Source: Yoonia tamlensis
Lineage (GTDB): Bacteria; Pseudomonadota; Alphaproteobacteria; Rhodobacterales; Rhodobacteraceae
Length of the DNA stretch: 64,000 nucleotides
NCBI RefSeq assembly: GCF_900115105.1
Contig: NZ_FOYP01000002.1
Span: forward strand, 496,001 to 560,000
Reading direction: 5' to 3'
This document shows positions 56,067-64,000 of the stretch, in pieces (positions within the stretch are counted from its first letter, which is position 1; the number at the start of each line of letters is the position of its first letter). A program made the position numbers and the translations under genes. The notes beneath the pieces were generated by a model that worked only from the letters and a program-made list of their open reading frames with translations, did not search any database and was not told where the DNA came from.

Positions 56067-56431
56067 GCATAAGTTCAAATCTGAATTCTAACACATGCGA
56101 GCTCAGAGGTGCTTTCGCACACGGCATCCACTCGAATTTTGGATTATTGAACTTCTTTCCTTGAAAAACAGCCCGCTCTTGAAAGCAGTCGTTAATGTTT
56201 AGCGCCGCATCCGTTACTTTGGGCTCGTTCCTGCCATTCGCTGCATCCAAATCCAAGGTCCGTTTTGTTTATCTGGGGCAATGTTGTGGCGTAAAAGTCA
56301 AACATCTTGGGTGTGTCATACCAAAAAACCACAAATCCATACTGATTCACGGCTTGTTCTGGACAGGACGGGTTGCAACACGCTAGTTTGGTAAAAAACG
56401 GGGCGAAATGATCCCGTGAATTGAGGCAGTT
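56067..56431. other. 365-bp AT-rich gap after the sugar operon
   Basis: No gene or strong terminator is evident. The middle (56195-56260) has a coding-like feel on the minus strand with low complexity and could be the remnant of an interspersed element. GAGG at 56423 belongs to the next gene. The promoter of the dapC-like gene is expected near the end. Confidence 0.45.
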
Positions 56432-57607
56432 ATGGTATTCCCCGCGCGGTTTTCGAACCTACCGGTTGCGATGTGGCCCCGTTTGCGCAGTCTTTTGGAC
56501 GTGCCGACGCAGGCGGCAGATGTGATCAATATGACGATTGGCGAACCGCGCCACGCGTTCCCTGATTTCGTGGGTGATATCCTTGCGGCCAATGTGCAGG
56601 GTTTTGCGAAATACCCCAATAATAATGGCACCGATGATCTGCTGGACGCTATTGCGGGGTTTTTGAACCGCCGTTACGGGCTTGATTTGGGGCATGACCA
56701 GATATTGGCGCTCAATGGCACCCGCGAGGGGCTGTATAATGCCGCAATTGCCCTGTCACCCGAAGACAAAAACGGCACGCCGGCTATTTTGATGCCTAGC
56801 CCGTTTTATCCGGTCTATGCGGTTGCCGCGCTTTCGGTGGATGCTGAACCGGTCTATGTGCCTGCGACGGCGGCCACCGGTTATTTGCCCGATTTCCATG
56901 CCTTGCCCAAGGATCTGCTGGACCGCACGACAATTGCCTATATCTGTTCGCCTGCAAACCCCCAAGGGGCCGTGGCGGATGCGGATTACTGGCGCGCCTT
57001 GATCACGTTGGCCGAAAAGCATGATTTCATTATTTTTGCCGATGAATGCTATTCCGAGATCTACCGCGACACGCCACCCGTTGGGGCGTTGCAGGTGGCG
57101 GTCGAGATGGGCGCAGACCCCGACCGCGTGGTGATTTTCCATTCCTTGTCGAAACGGTCGAACCTGCCCGGATTGCGGTCAGGGTTCTGTGCGGGCGGCG
57201 TGAAATCCATTGCGCAAATCCGGCAGCTGCGGGCCTATGCGGGCGCGCCTTTGCCCGAGCCGCTGCAGGCGGTGGCAGCAGCCGTTTGGGCGGATGAGGC
57301 GCATGTGGTTGAAAACCGCGCGCTTTACCTGCGCAAATACGCAATCGCGGACCGGATTTTTGGCGATCTTGCCGGTTATCTTTCACCGCAGGCGGGGTTT
57401 TTCCTTTGGTTGCCTGTCGCGGATGGCGAGGCTGCAGCGTTGAAGCTGTGGCAGGAAACGGGCGTGCGGGTTTTGCCCGGTGCCTATCTAAGCCGCGATG
57501 TGGCGGGTGAAAATCCGGGCGCGGGCTATATCCGGGTTGCGATGGTGGCCCATGAAGACGAATTGCAGCGGGGATTATCGCTAATCCGCGCCTGTTTGTA
57601 CGGTTGA
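56432..57607 (+). CDS. dapC: Class I/II aminotransferase, dapC-like
   Basis: This 391-residue PLP enzyme has [39 protein letters not shown] with the PLP-nitrogen Asp, and the Schiff-base Lys in [17 protein letters not shown]. It best fits N-succinyldiaminopimelate aminotransferase as remembered from alphaproteobacteria; other transaminations are possible. Together with dapB it would supply diaminopimelate. GAGG precedes the ATG. ftsK begins 11 bases after the stop. Confidence 0.78.
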   Translation: MVFPARFSNLPVAMWPRLRSLLDVPTQAADVINMTIGEPRHAFPDFVGDILAANVQGFAKYPNNNGTDDLLDAIAGFLNRRYGLDLGHDQILALNGTREGLYNAAIALSPEDKNGTPAILMPSPFYPVYAVAALSVDAEPVYVPATAATGYLPDFHALPKDLLDRTTIAYICSPANPQGAVADADYWRALITLAEKHDFIIFADECYSEIYRDTPPVGALQVAVEMGADPDRVVIFHSLSKRSNLPGLRSGFCAGGVKSIAQIRQLRAYAGAPLPEPLQAVAAAVWADEAHVVENRALYLRKYAIADRIFGDLAGYLSPQAGFFLWLPVADGEAAALKLWQETGVRVLPGAYLSRDVAGENPGAGYIRVAMVAHEDELQRGLSLIRACLYG

Positions 57608-57618
57608 GGACAGTTAAG

Positions 57619-60600
57619 ATGGCATCATATCAAACACGACAGCGCGATCCGCTTTTGGACAGTGCAACGCAGGCGGCGCTTGAAAAACGCAGCAAGGAAC
57701 TGGTGGGTCTTGGGCTTGGGCTGGTCGGGCTGGTGATTGCCCTGATCGTGGGCAGCTATTCGCCCGATGATCCCAGCTGGATTTCCGCGACCGATGCGCC
57801 TGTGCAAAACCTGTTTGGGCATTTCGGGGCTTCGATTGCGGCGCCGTTGATGATGGTTGTCGGGATGGGTATCTGGGTTGTGCCTGTGTTGTTGATCGCT
57901 TGGGGCGCACGGTTTGTGATGCACCGCGGTCAGGAACGTGCGATTGGCCGGATCGTTTTTGCGCCGGTCGCGATTGTCGTGGCCGCTGTCTATGCGGCAA
58001 CCCTGACGCCGGGTGTGGATTGGCCTGCGAATTTTGGTCTTGGCGGGTTGTTTGGCGATACCGTTTTGGGTGTTATTTTGACAATTGTGCCCTTTGGGCC
58101 GGTGTTCGGTGTTAAGTTATTGTCGCTCATCACCGGTCTGGCCTTGGTTGCGCTGATGGCTTTTGCCTTGGGATTCACCCGTCCTGAACTGCGTGTCGCG
58201 GGGCGATTTTTGCTCCTTGGCACGGTCATGCTTTATGCGGGGCTGTTGAAACTTCTGGGGCGCGGCGCATCAATGTCAGCCAAAGCGGCACAGGGCATGA
58301 ACACAAATATACAAGCCTACCGCGCCAGTGTCGCCGAACGCAGGGCGGTTGATTTTGACGCGGATGCGCTGATTGACGATGTCGAAGAAGAACCGGCGCC
58401 CGCCCCCGATTTTCGCGCACGTGCGGCGGCTGTTGTCCGTGCGCGGCCTGCGCTGCACGCGGCAGAACCGCCGATGACAGGTACAGCACCCAAGATGCCG
58501 CCTGCGCCGCCACTGACGGCAACGCGCAATACGGCCGCAGCAGCACCTGCACAATCCGCACCACAGCAGGGCGGCGCGAGCTTTCTTTCAGGCCTGTTGA
58601 AACGCAACGACCCGATGCCCGAACCGGAACTGGTAGAGCCAAGCGCCATCGCACCGATTGCGCCGCTTGCCACGGATTCGGACCGCGTCAGCAGCCGGAT
58701 TGCCAGCGCGATCAAGGCCCGTGAAGTGCCGCCTTCGCCTACAGGCGTGCGGATCGAGCCTTCTTTGACGGCGGGGCGCGGCCCGCGTCCGTTGGTGTTT
58801 AGCGCGCGCCCTGAACCTGCCGTGCTAAAAGCGCCTGTTGCGGCCCCCGATGCGCATGCGCTTTCGCCTGCGCCGATTGCCGATCTGGAACCGATGCCGG
58901 ATTTTGACGATGAGGACATCCTGAACGATGTGGTCGATGCGGCCCCTTATGTGCCTGCGCCGCATATGCCGGTTTCCGCGCCGCACGTGCCAGTCGCCCC
59001 CACGCCAGAACCGCGCGCCGTTGTGCAGCATCCGCCCAAACGTGCGCCGCAGCCATCGCGCCAAGCCAAAGCCGAGGCCCAGCCCGCATTGGCATTCGAC
59101 GATAAATATGCCGATTACGAACACCCGCCGCTGAACCTGTTGATGAACCCCGTCGACATCCAGCGCCACCACCTGAGCGATGACGCGCTGGAACAGAACG
59201 CCCGTATGCTGGAAAGCGTGCTGGATGATTACGGTATCAAAGGCGAAATCACATCGGTACGCCCCGGTCCCGTTGTCACGATGTACGAACTCGAACCTGC
59301 ACCGGGTCTAAAGGCATCACGTGTCATCGGGCTTGCCGATGATATCGCACGGTCCATGTCGGCGCTGGCCGCACGTGTGTCGACCGTGCCAGGCCGGACC
59401 GTGATCGGGATCGAATTGCCCAACGAAAACCGCGAAAAAGTTGTGTTGCGCGAAATCCTTTCGCACCGCGACTTTGGTGATGGCAATCAAAAGCTACCGC
59501 TTGCACTGGGCAAGGATATCGGCGGCGAACCAATTGTCGCCAACCTTGCCAAGATGCCCCACCTTTTGATCGCGGGGACCACGGGGTCGGGTAAATCGGT
59601 GGCGATCAACACGATGATCCTGTCGCTGCTTTATAAACTTACCCCCGAAGAATGCCGGATGATCATGATTGATCCGAAAATGCTGGAACTGTCTGTCTAT
59701 GACGGCATCCCGCATTTGCTATCGCCCGTTGTGACCGACCCGAAAAAGGCGGTTGTCGCCCTGAAATGGGTCGTGGGCGAAATGGAAGAACGTTACCGCA
59801 AGATGTCCAAAATGGGCGTCCGGAACATCGATGGCTATAATGGCCGCGTCAAAGATGCGCTGTCCCGAGACGAGATGTTCAGCCGCACCGTGCAAACCGG
59901 ATTTGACGATGAAACCGGCGATCCGATTTTCGAGACCGAAGAAACCAAGCCCGAACTGCTGCCCTATATCGTTGTGATCGTCGACGAGATGGCCGATCTG
60001 ATGATGGTGGCCGGCAAGGAAATTGAGGCCTGTATCCAGCGGCTTGCGCAGATGGCGCGTGCGTCGGGTATCCACCTGATCATGGCAACACAGCGCCCGT
60101 CGGTAGATGTGATCACCGGTACGATCAAGGCGAACTTCCCAACGCGGATTTCATTCCAAGTGACGTCGAAAATCGACAGCCGCACCATCCTTGGTGAAAT
60201 GGGCGCTGAACAACTGCTGGGCATGGGTGACATGCTATATATGGCGGGGGGATCCAAGATCACCCGCGTCCATGGCCCGTTCGTCAGCGACGAAGAAGTC
60301 GAAGAAATCGTGAACCATCTCAAAGGGTTCGGCCCGCCAGAATATATGTCCGGCGTTGTCGAAGGCCCGCCTGACGATCAAGAAAGCAGCATTGATTTGG
60401 TGCTTGGGCTAGGTGACGGGTCAGACAGCGAAAACGCGCTTTATGATACGGCCGTGGCGATTGTGATCAAGGACCGCAAATGTTCGACGTCCTACATCCA
60501 GCGCAAACTGGCGATCGGCTATAACAAGGCCGCGCGACTGGTCGAGCAGATGGAAGACGAGGGCGTTGTCAGTTCCGCCAACCATGTGGGCAAACGCGAA

Positions 60601-60624
60601 ATTCTGGTGCCTGAACAGCATTAG
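57619..60624 (+). CDS. ftsK: DNA translocase FtsK
   Basis: This septal DNA pump of about 1001 residues has four N-terminal membrane spans ([34 protein letters not shown] and others). A long Pro/Ala-rich linker (residues about 270-490) follows, then the RecA-like motor with Walker A GTTGSGKS at 653-660 and Walker [16 protein letters not shown]. The C-terminal gamma winged helix is [25 protein letters not shown]. The gamma domain recognises KOPS sites and activates XerCD. The ATG at 57619 has GAGGA upstream. Confidence 0.96.
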   Translation: MASYQTRQRDPLLDSATQAALEKRSKELVGLGLGLVGLVIALIVGSYSPDDPSWISATDAPVQNLFGHFGASIAAPLMMVVGMGIWVVPVLLIAWGARFVMHRGQERAIGRIVFAPVAIVVAAVYAATLTPGVDWPANFGLGGLFGDTVLGVILTIVPFGPVFGVKLLSLITGLALVALMAFALGFTRPELRVAGRFLLLGTVMLYAGLLKLLGRGASMSAKAAQGMNTNIQAYRASVAERRAVDFDADALIDDVEEEPAPAPDFRARAAAVVRARPALHAAEPPMTGTAPKMPPAPPLTATRNTAAAAPAQSAPQQGGASFLSGLLKRNDPMPEPELVEPSAIAPIAPLATDSDRVSSRIASAIKAREVPPSPTGVRIEPSLTAGRGPRPLVFSARPEPAVLKAPVAAPDAHALSPAPIADLEPMPDFDDEDILNDVVDAAPYVPAPHMPVSAPHVPVAPTPEPRAVVQHPPKRAPQPSRQAKAEAQPALAFDDKYADYEHPPLNLLMNPVDIQRHHLSDDALEQNARMLESVLDDYGIKGEITSVRPGPVVTMYELEPAPGLKASRVIGLADDIARSMSALAARVSTVPGRTVIGIELPNENREKVVLREILSHRDFGDGNQKLPLALGKDIGGEPIVANLAKMPHLLIAGTTGSGKSVAINTMILSLLYKLTPEECRMIMIDPKMLELSVYDGIPHLLSPVVTDPKKAVVALKWVVGEMEERYRKMSKMGVRNIDGYNGRVKDALSRDEMFSRTVQTGFDDETGDPIFETEETKPELLPYIVVIVDEMADLMMVAGKEIEACIQRLAQMARASGIHLIMATQRPSVDVITGTIKANFPTRISFQVTSKIDSRTILGEMGAEQLLGMGDMLYMAGGSKITRVHGPFVSDEEVEEIVNHLKGFGPPEYMSGVVEGPPDDQESSIDLVLGLGDGSDSENALYDTAVAIVIKDRKCSTSYIQRKLAIGYNKAARLVEQMEDEGVVSSANHVGKREILVPEQH

Positions 60625-60704
60625 GTCTGCGGTTCATGCCGGATTAGGTTCGACCGGGCGCGCATGCAAACTGCGCGTCAGAATCTAAACCGCGCTGCGG
60701 GCTT

Positions 60705-60741
60705 AAAACAAAAAACCCCGCCTGATTGCTCAAGCGGGGTT
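60705..60741 (-). terminator. Rho-independent terminator of rpsU
   Basis: On the minus strand AACCCCGC (60734-60741) pairs with GCGGGGTT (60714-60721) around a 12-base loop. The RNA then reads TTTTGTTTT. It lies about 22 bases after the rpsU stop. Confidence 0.88.
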
Positions 60742-60762
60742 AAATTGGTCACGTCGGGTTGC

Positions 60763-60969
60763 TTAAAGCAAACCTTCGCGCTGGAGCTTCTTCCGTGCCA
60801 GCTTGCGCTGACGGCGGATAGCTTCTGCTTTTTCACGCGCCTTACGGATGGACGGTTTTTCGAAATGTTGCTTAAGCTTCATTTCACGAAAAACGCCTTC
60901 ACGCTGAAGTTTCTTTTTCAGAGCACGCAACGCCTGATCGACGTTGTTATCACGAACACTAACCTGCAT
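60763..60969 (-). CDS. rpsU: 30S ribosomal protein S21
   Basis: This 68-residue protein begins [20 protein letters not shown] and continues with a long Arg/Lys-rich helix ([19 protein letters not shown]). It is intact and of usual length. It is transcribed alone, opposite to ftsK and COQ9. The region before the COQ9 gene is free of other genes. Confidence 0.96.
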   Translation of the reverse strand: MQVSVRDNNVDQALRALKKKLQREGVFREMKLKQHFEKPSIRKAREKAEAIRRQRKLARKKLQREGLL

Positions 60970-61077
60970 GTGGTTTTCACCACCTCTCTAAGTTGGATTT
61001 GCAAAAATTGCAGGAAATGGGCACATAGCAATGACGGGGTAGTTTGTCTAGTACCCGTCACCGCGAGGAGAGCGCAG

Positions 61078-61770
61078 ATGTCACACAACGCCATTGATCC
61101 GACCAAAGCCGCGCTGCTGGACGCGATCCTGCCGCATGTTGCCTTTGATGGCTGGTCGCCAAAGGCCTTTCAACTGGCTGTTCAAGAGGTCGGGGCGGAT
61201 AATCCGGCGGCGGTCTGTCCGCGTGGTGCGGTTGATCTGGCGATTGCGTTTCACAGGCGCGGCGATGCGGCGATGGTCGCGGCGCTGGCGGCGTCAGACC
61301 TGTCGGACATGCGGTTTCGCAACAAGGTGGCAACCGCGATTCGCCTGCGTCTGGCGGCGGTGCCGGATAAAGAAGCCGTGCGCCGCGGCACCACGCTGTT
61401 TGCGGTGCCGCATATGGCGGCGGATGGCACAAAATTGATCTGGGGCACCGCCGATGCGATCTGGACCGCGCTGGGCGATACATCGCAGGACGCGAACTGG
61501 TACAGCAAACGCATGACGCTATCGGCGGTCTATGCATCGGTTGTGCTGTATTGGCTGGGCGACGATAGTCTGGACGGGCAAGCCACCGACGCGTTTATCG
61601 ACCGCCGGATTGATGATGTGATGCAGTTTGAAAAGGTCAAAGCGCAGGTTAAGGCGAACCCTTTGTTTAAACCGCTGACCGGCCCGCTGGGGCGCATTCT
61701 GGCAGGCGTTAAGGCGCCGTCACATGCTGTGCGCGATGACCTGCCTGGAATTTGGAATGATCCGCAATGA
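61078..61770 (+). CDS. COQ9 family protein
   Basis: This 230-residue protein has the COQ9 C-terminal pattern: AFDGWSPKAFQLAVQEVG, PRGAVDLAIAFHRRGD, then a lipid-binding helix (DDVMQFEKVKAQVK) near its end. COQ9 binds ubiquinone intermediates and helps the COQ hydroxylases; a ubiH homologue lies at 46097. GAGGAG precedes the ATG at 61078; the frame is open far upstream through the rpsU antisense but that is not coding. The TGA overlaps the next ATG. Confidence 0.9.
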   Translation: MSHNAIDPTKAALLDAILPHVAFDGWSPKAFQLAVQEVGADNPAAVCPRGAVDLAIAFHRRGDAAMVAALAASDLSDMRFRNKVATAIRLRLAAVPDKEAVRRGTTLFAVPHMAADGTKLIWGTADAIWTALGDTSQDANWYSKRMTLSAVYASVVLYWLGDDSLDGQATDAFIDRRIDDVMQFEKVKAQVKANPLFKPLTGPLGRILAGVKAPSHAVRDDLPGIWNDPQ

Positions 61771-62741
61771 TGAAAGCTGTTGAAATTTCGGCCGCTGGCG
61801 GGCCAGAGGTATTAACCCTGACTGACCGCGAAGTCCCCGTGCCCGCCCATGATCAGGTGCTGATCAAGGTGGCCTATGCCGGTGTGAACCGCCCCGATGC
61901 GTTGCAGCGCGCGGGGCTGTATAACCCGCCTGCAAACGCCAGCGATCTTCCGGGGCTTGAGGCATCAGGCACCGTCGCAGCGATTGGCGTGGGCGTGACA
62001 TCCGTTGCGGTCGGTGATCAGGTTTGCGCGCTTTTGCCGGGGGGCGGTTACGCGGAGTATGTGACCACACCTGCCGCGCATTGTCTGCCTGTGCCGGATG
62101 GGCTGTCGCTGGCCCAAGCTGCCTGCTTGCCCGAGACATTCTTTACGGTCTGGTCGAATGTGTTCGTGCGCGGTGGCCTGCAAGCGGGTGAGAGGTTTTT
62201 GGTCCATGGTGGCGGATCAGGGATCGGGACAACGGCGATCCAGCTTGGCAAGATTTTTGGCGCGCGCGTGTTCACAACGGCGGGCAGTGACGCAAAATGC
62301 GCGGCCTGTGTGGGGTTGGGGGCCGAAGCCGCCTTTAACTATCACGACGTCGATTTTGTTGAAAAAATGCAAGCGCTTGGCGGGGCTGATCTGATCCTTG
62401 ATATGGTCGGTGGCCCGTATATCCAGCGCAATATCAAATCCTTGGCGGATGACGGAAGGCTCGTGCAAATCGCATTTCTGCAAGGGCCAAAGGTGGATAT
62501 TAACCTGATGCAGGTGATGATGCGGCGGCTGACGCTGACCGGATCAACCCTGCGCCCGCAATCTGATATGGCCAAGGCGCGGATCGCGGATCAGCTGCGT
62601 ATGCATGTTTGGCCACGCATCGCAGCGGGTGATATTGCTCCTGTGATGGACCAAGAATTTGCGCTTGCCGATGCCGCCGCGGCCCATGCACGTATGGAAA
62701 GCAATGCGCATATTGGGAAGATAGTGCTGCGGGTGGCCTAG
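61767..62741 (+). CDS. NAD(P)H-quinone oxidoreductase, zinc-independent (PIG3/QOR type)
   Basis: This 324-residue medium-chain dehydrogenase has the substrate segment AYAGVNRPDALQRAG, PGLEASGTVAAIGVGV and the nucleotide loop LVHGGGSGIGTTAIQLGKIFGARVFTTAGSD. It lacks the zinc ligands of alcohol dehydrogenases, as expected for quinone reductases. The start is the first of two ATGs (61767, 61770), overlapping the COQ9 stop. A redox role in the quinone neighbourhood is plausible. Confidence 0.9.
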   Translation: MMKAVEISAAGGPEVLTLTDREVPVPAHDQVLIKVAYAGVNRPDALQRAGLYNPPANASDLPGLEASGTVAAIGVGVTSVAVGDQVCALLPGGGYAEYVTTPAAHCLPVPDGLSLAQAACLPETFFTVWSNVFVRGGLQAGERFLVHGGGSGIGTTAIQLGKIFGARVFTTAGSDAKCAACVGLGAEAAFNYHDVDFVEKMQALGGADLILDMVGGPYIQRNIKSLADDGRLVQIAFLQGPKVDINLMQVMMRRLTLTGSTLRPQSDMAKARIADQLRMHVWPRIAAGDIAPVMDQEFALADAAAAHARMESNAHIGKIVLRVA

Positions 62742-63364
62742 CTGTTCCGCGGTGGAAAACCTTTGTAGACAGGTAGGTGCCAGCCAAAGGCAATACTGCC
62801 TGCCCGTAGCGCAAATGCGCTGCCCGCGCAGATCAGCAGGGCGATAGGTTGTGCGAGCCCGAAGTAGAGCGCTGCGCTGGCCGCGACCCCGCCGAGCAGG
62901 GCGCAGGTCACGTATAGTTCGCCTTGTTTGAGGACCAGCGGGACTTCGTTGCAGACGACATCGCGCATCAGCCCGCCAAAACATCCCGTGATGATCCCCA
63001 TGATCACAACAATGCTGGGTGGCTTCCCCAACGCGAGCGCCACAGCGACCCCTGCGGGCACGGCGACAGCCAGCGCACAGGCATCCAGCCAGACAATCGT
63101 GCGATAGCGGCTTTCAAGCAAATGCGCGGTGAAGAAAACCAGCAGTGCAGCCAGACAGGCGACCCCGATATAGGCGGGCTGCGCGACCCAGAACACCAGA
63201 TCACGGTTGAGGATGATATCGCGCAACGTGCCGCCGCCTACCGCCGTGAGGCTGGCAATGAACACGAACCCGATAAGATCAAGCTGCGCACGGCTGGCGA
63301 CCAAAGCCCCTGTGAGTGCGAACACAAAGACGGACGCGTAATCAAGGAATGCCAGAATAGTCAT
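62738..63364 (-). CDS. TRIC-family (UPF0126/YadS-like) membrane protein
   Basis: This 208-residue protein has about seven membrane helices in two similar halves: [20 protein letters not shown] with [13 protein letters not shown], and [19 protein letters not shown] with [18 protein letters not shown]. The repeated GGG/GGLxRD motif is the TRIC cation-channel signature, and bacterial relatives have been reported to transport glycine or cations. The stop overlaps the quinone reductase end, and the start is coupled to rnhA (ATGA). Confidence 0.88.
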   Translation of the reverse strand: MTILAFLDYASVFVFALTGALVASRAQLDLIGFVFIASLTAVGGGTLRDIILNRDLVFWVAQPAYIGVACLAALLVFFTAHLLESRYRTIVWLDACALAVAVPAGVAVALALGKPPSIVVIMGIITGCFGGLMRDVVCNEVPLVLKQGELYVTCALLGGVAASAALYFGLAQPIALLICAGSAFALRAGSIAFGWHLPVYKGFPPRNS

Positions 63365-63810
63365 GGTTTGAACGGGGCCATGCCCGCGCGCGCCAGTTCA
63401 TCAGCGCGTTCATTTTCGGGGTGTCCTGCGTGGCCTTTGACCCATTCCCATGTGACGTCATGGCGGGCGCGGGCCGCGTCAAGCCGTTGCCACAGATCAA
63501 TATTCTTGATTTCGCCGCCTTTTTTCTTCCAACCTTTGGATTTCCAGCCGTAAATCCATTTGGTGATCCCGTCCTTGACGTAGGAGCTGTCGGTGACCAG
63601 CGTGAGTTTGGAGGCGGTTTTCAGGGTTTCCAGCGCGTTGATCGCGGCAAGAAGTTCCATCCGGTTGTTGGTGGTGTGGGCTTCGCCACCTTTGAGGTCA
63701 CGTTCCTTCACAACTGTATCGCCGTCGCGCGCGATCAGCACGACCCCCCAGCCGCCCGGCCCGGGATTTCCGGAGCAAGCCCCGTCGGTATAAGCAAATA
63801 ATTCAGGCAT
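63361..63810 (-). CDS. rnhA: Ribonuclease HI
   Basis: RNase HI degrades the RNA strand of RNA-DNA hybrids. The 149 residues have the catalytic acids Asp9 ([17 protein letters not shown]), Glu52 ([10 protein letters not shown]), Asp74 (VTDSSYV) and Asp137 (ENERADELA), with the basic handle [14 protein letters not shown]. The ATG overlaps the upstream methyltransferase stop by one base (TGATG). Confidence 0.95.
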   Translation of the reverse strand: MPELFAYTDGACSGNPGPGGWGVVLIARDGDTVVKERDLKGGEAHTTNNRMELLAAINALETLKTASKLTLVTDSSYVKDGITKWIYGWKSKGWKKKGGEIKNIDLWQRLDAARARHDVTWEWVKGHAGHPENERADELARAGMAPFKP

Positions 63811-64000
63811 CAGTTTTTCCGCGCGCGCATGATCACAAACGGATCGTTAGTGCCGGCCATGCCGACCTCTTGGCCCGTTTCGGTGGCAATCACATCAAAA
63901 CCCGCGTCGGTCAACAGCCCGCGCAGCCCGTCGACCGTGACATAGGTATAAAGCCGGTCGATATGGTCGCGTTTTGCGCCGGTGCCGACCTTCATCCCGA
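63810..64000 (-). CDS. Methyltransferase-like protein, C-terminal end (runs off the right edge)
   Basis: Only the last 63 residues are inside the window. They include [20 protein letters not shown], then [22 protein letters not shown] and FVIMRARKN. The pattern of a helix, AGFDVI and a C-terminal strand is that of class I SAM-dependent methyltransferases, but the SAM motifs lie outside, so the assignment is tentative. It overlaps rnhA and probably leads the rnhA-TRIC run. Confidence 0.55.
   Translation of the reverse strand, partial: GMKVGTGAKRDHIDRLYTYVTVDGLRGLLTDAGFDVIATETGQEVGMAGTNDPFVIMRARKN

Noticed and set aside
60664..61077. N-terminal extension of the COQ9 frame across rpsU
   Set aside because: It is antisense to rpsU and its terminator; the ATG at 61078 has GAGGAG upstream and matches the COQ9 start.

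Overview
The window looks like a chromosomal segment of an alphaproteobacterium of the order Rhodobacterales, probably the Roseobacter group. The evidence is a moderately high GC content, an F1-ATPase operon (atpHAGDC) with no F0 genes beside it, and many families typical of that order: DUF2793, DUF2125, TIGR01459 HAD, DUF2161, COQ9, a YcjX/YcjF pair, and a CtrA-type TTAA-N7-TTAA motif. No rRNA, tRNA, CRISPR array, integrase or intact insertion sequence was seen. The genus cannot be fixed from the sequence alone.

Layout. Positions 1-8608 hold a surface and secretion region: the N-terminal part of an RTX-like protein, phosphomannomutase, galE, a serralysin-like RTX metalloprotease, manC, fcl and gmd. 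Together manB, manC, gmd and fcl make GDP-mannose and GDP-L-fucose for surface polysaccharide. Next comes a divergent DUF2793 protein with a CtrA-like site in front, then atpHAGDC (9816-14710), an H-type lectin and prs. Positions 16352-24440 are housekeeping: 2-hydroxychromene-2-carboxylate isomerase-like protein, threonine aldolase, YcgN, ribF, MaoC, HAD, Mn-pyrophosphatase, DUF2161 nuclease-like, TraB/GumN and a Crp/Fnr regulator. Positions 24675-37085 hold an unrecognised 301-residue protein, a small protein, DUF2125, the ycjX-GNAT-ycjF operon, truA and tamA-tamB (outer-membrane translocation module).

Positions 37141-40463 are the most accessory-looking part. They hold a secreted leucine-rich-repeat protein and a small islet (FAD oxidoreductase plus divergent MerR regulator). 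The islet is bracketed by an exact 36-bp direct repeat made of the last codons of dapB, as if a segment had inserted at the dapB 3' end. Then follow dapB, rbfA, a phosphodiester glycosidase-like protein, NUDIX, SGNH hydrolase, a YbbN-type thioredoxin, a LON-domain protein, Trm112, map, ubiH and an amidase.

Positions 49551-56066 form a self-contained sugar-uptake operon: a tandem operator, a LacI-type repressor, a binding protein, two permeases, a cytoplasmic clan GH-J-like (fructosidase-type) glycosidase and an MsmK/UgpC-type ATPase. Most junctions overlap or are tightly spaced, with one stem-loop after the binding-protein gene. The right end returns to core genes: a dapC-like aminotransferase, ftsK, rpsU, COQ9, a quinone oxidoreductase, a TRIC-type channel, rnhA and the tail of a methyltransferase.
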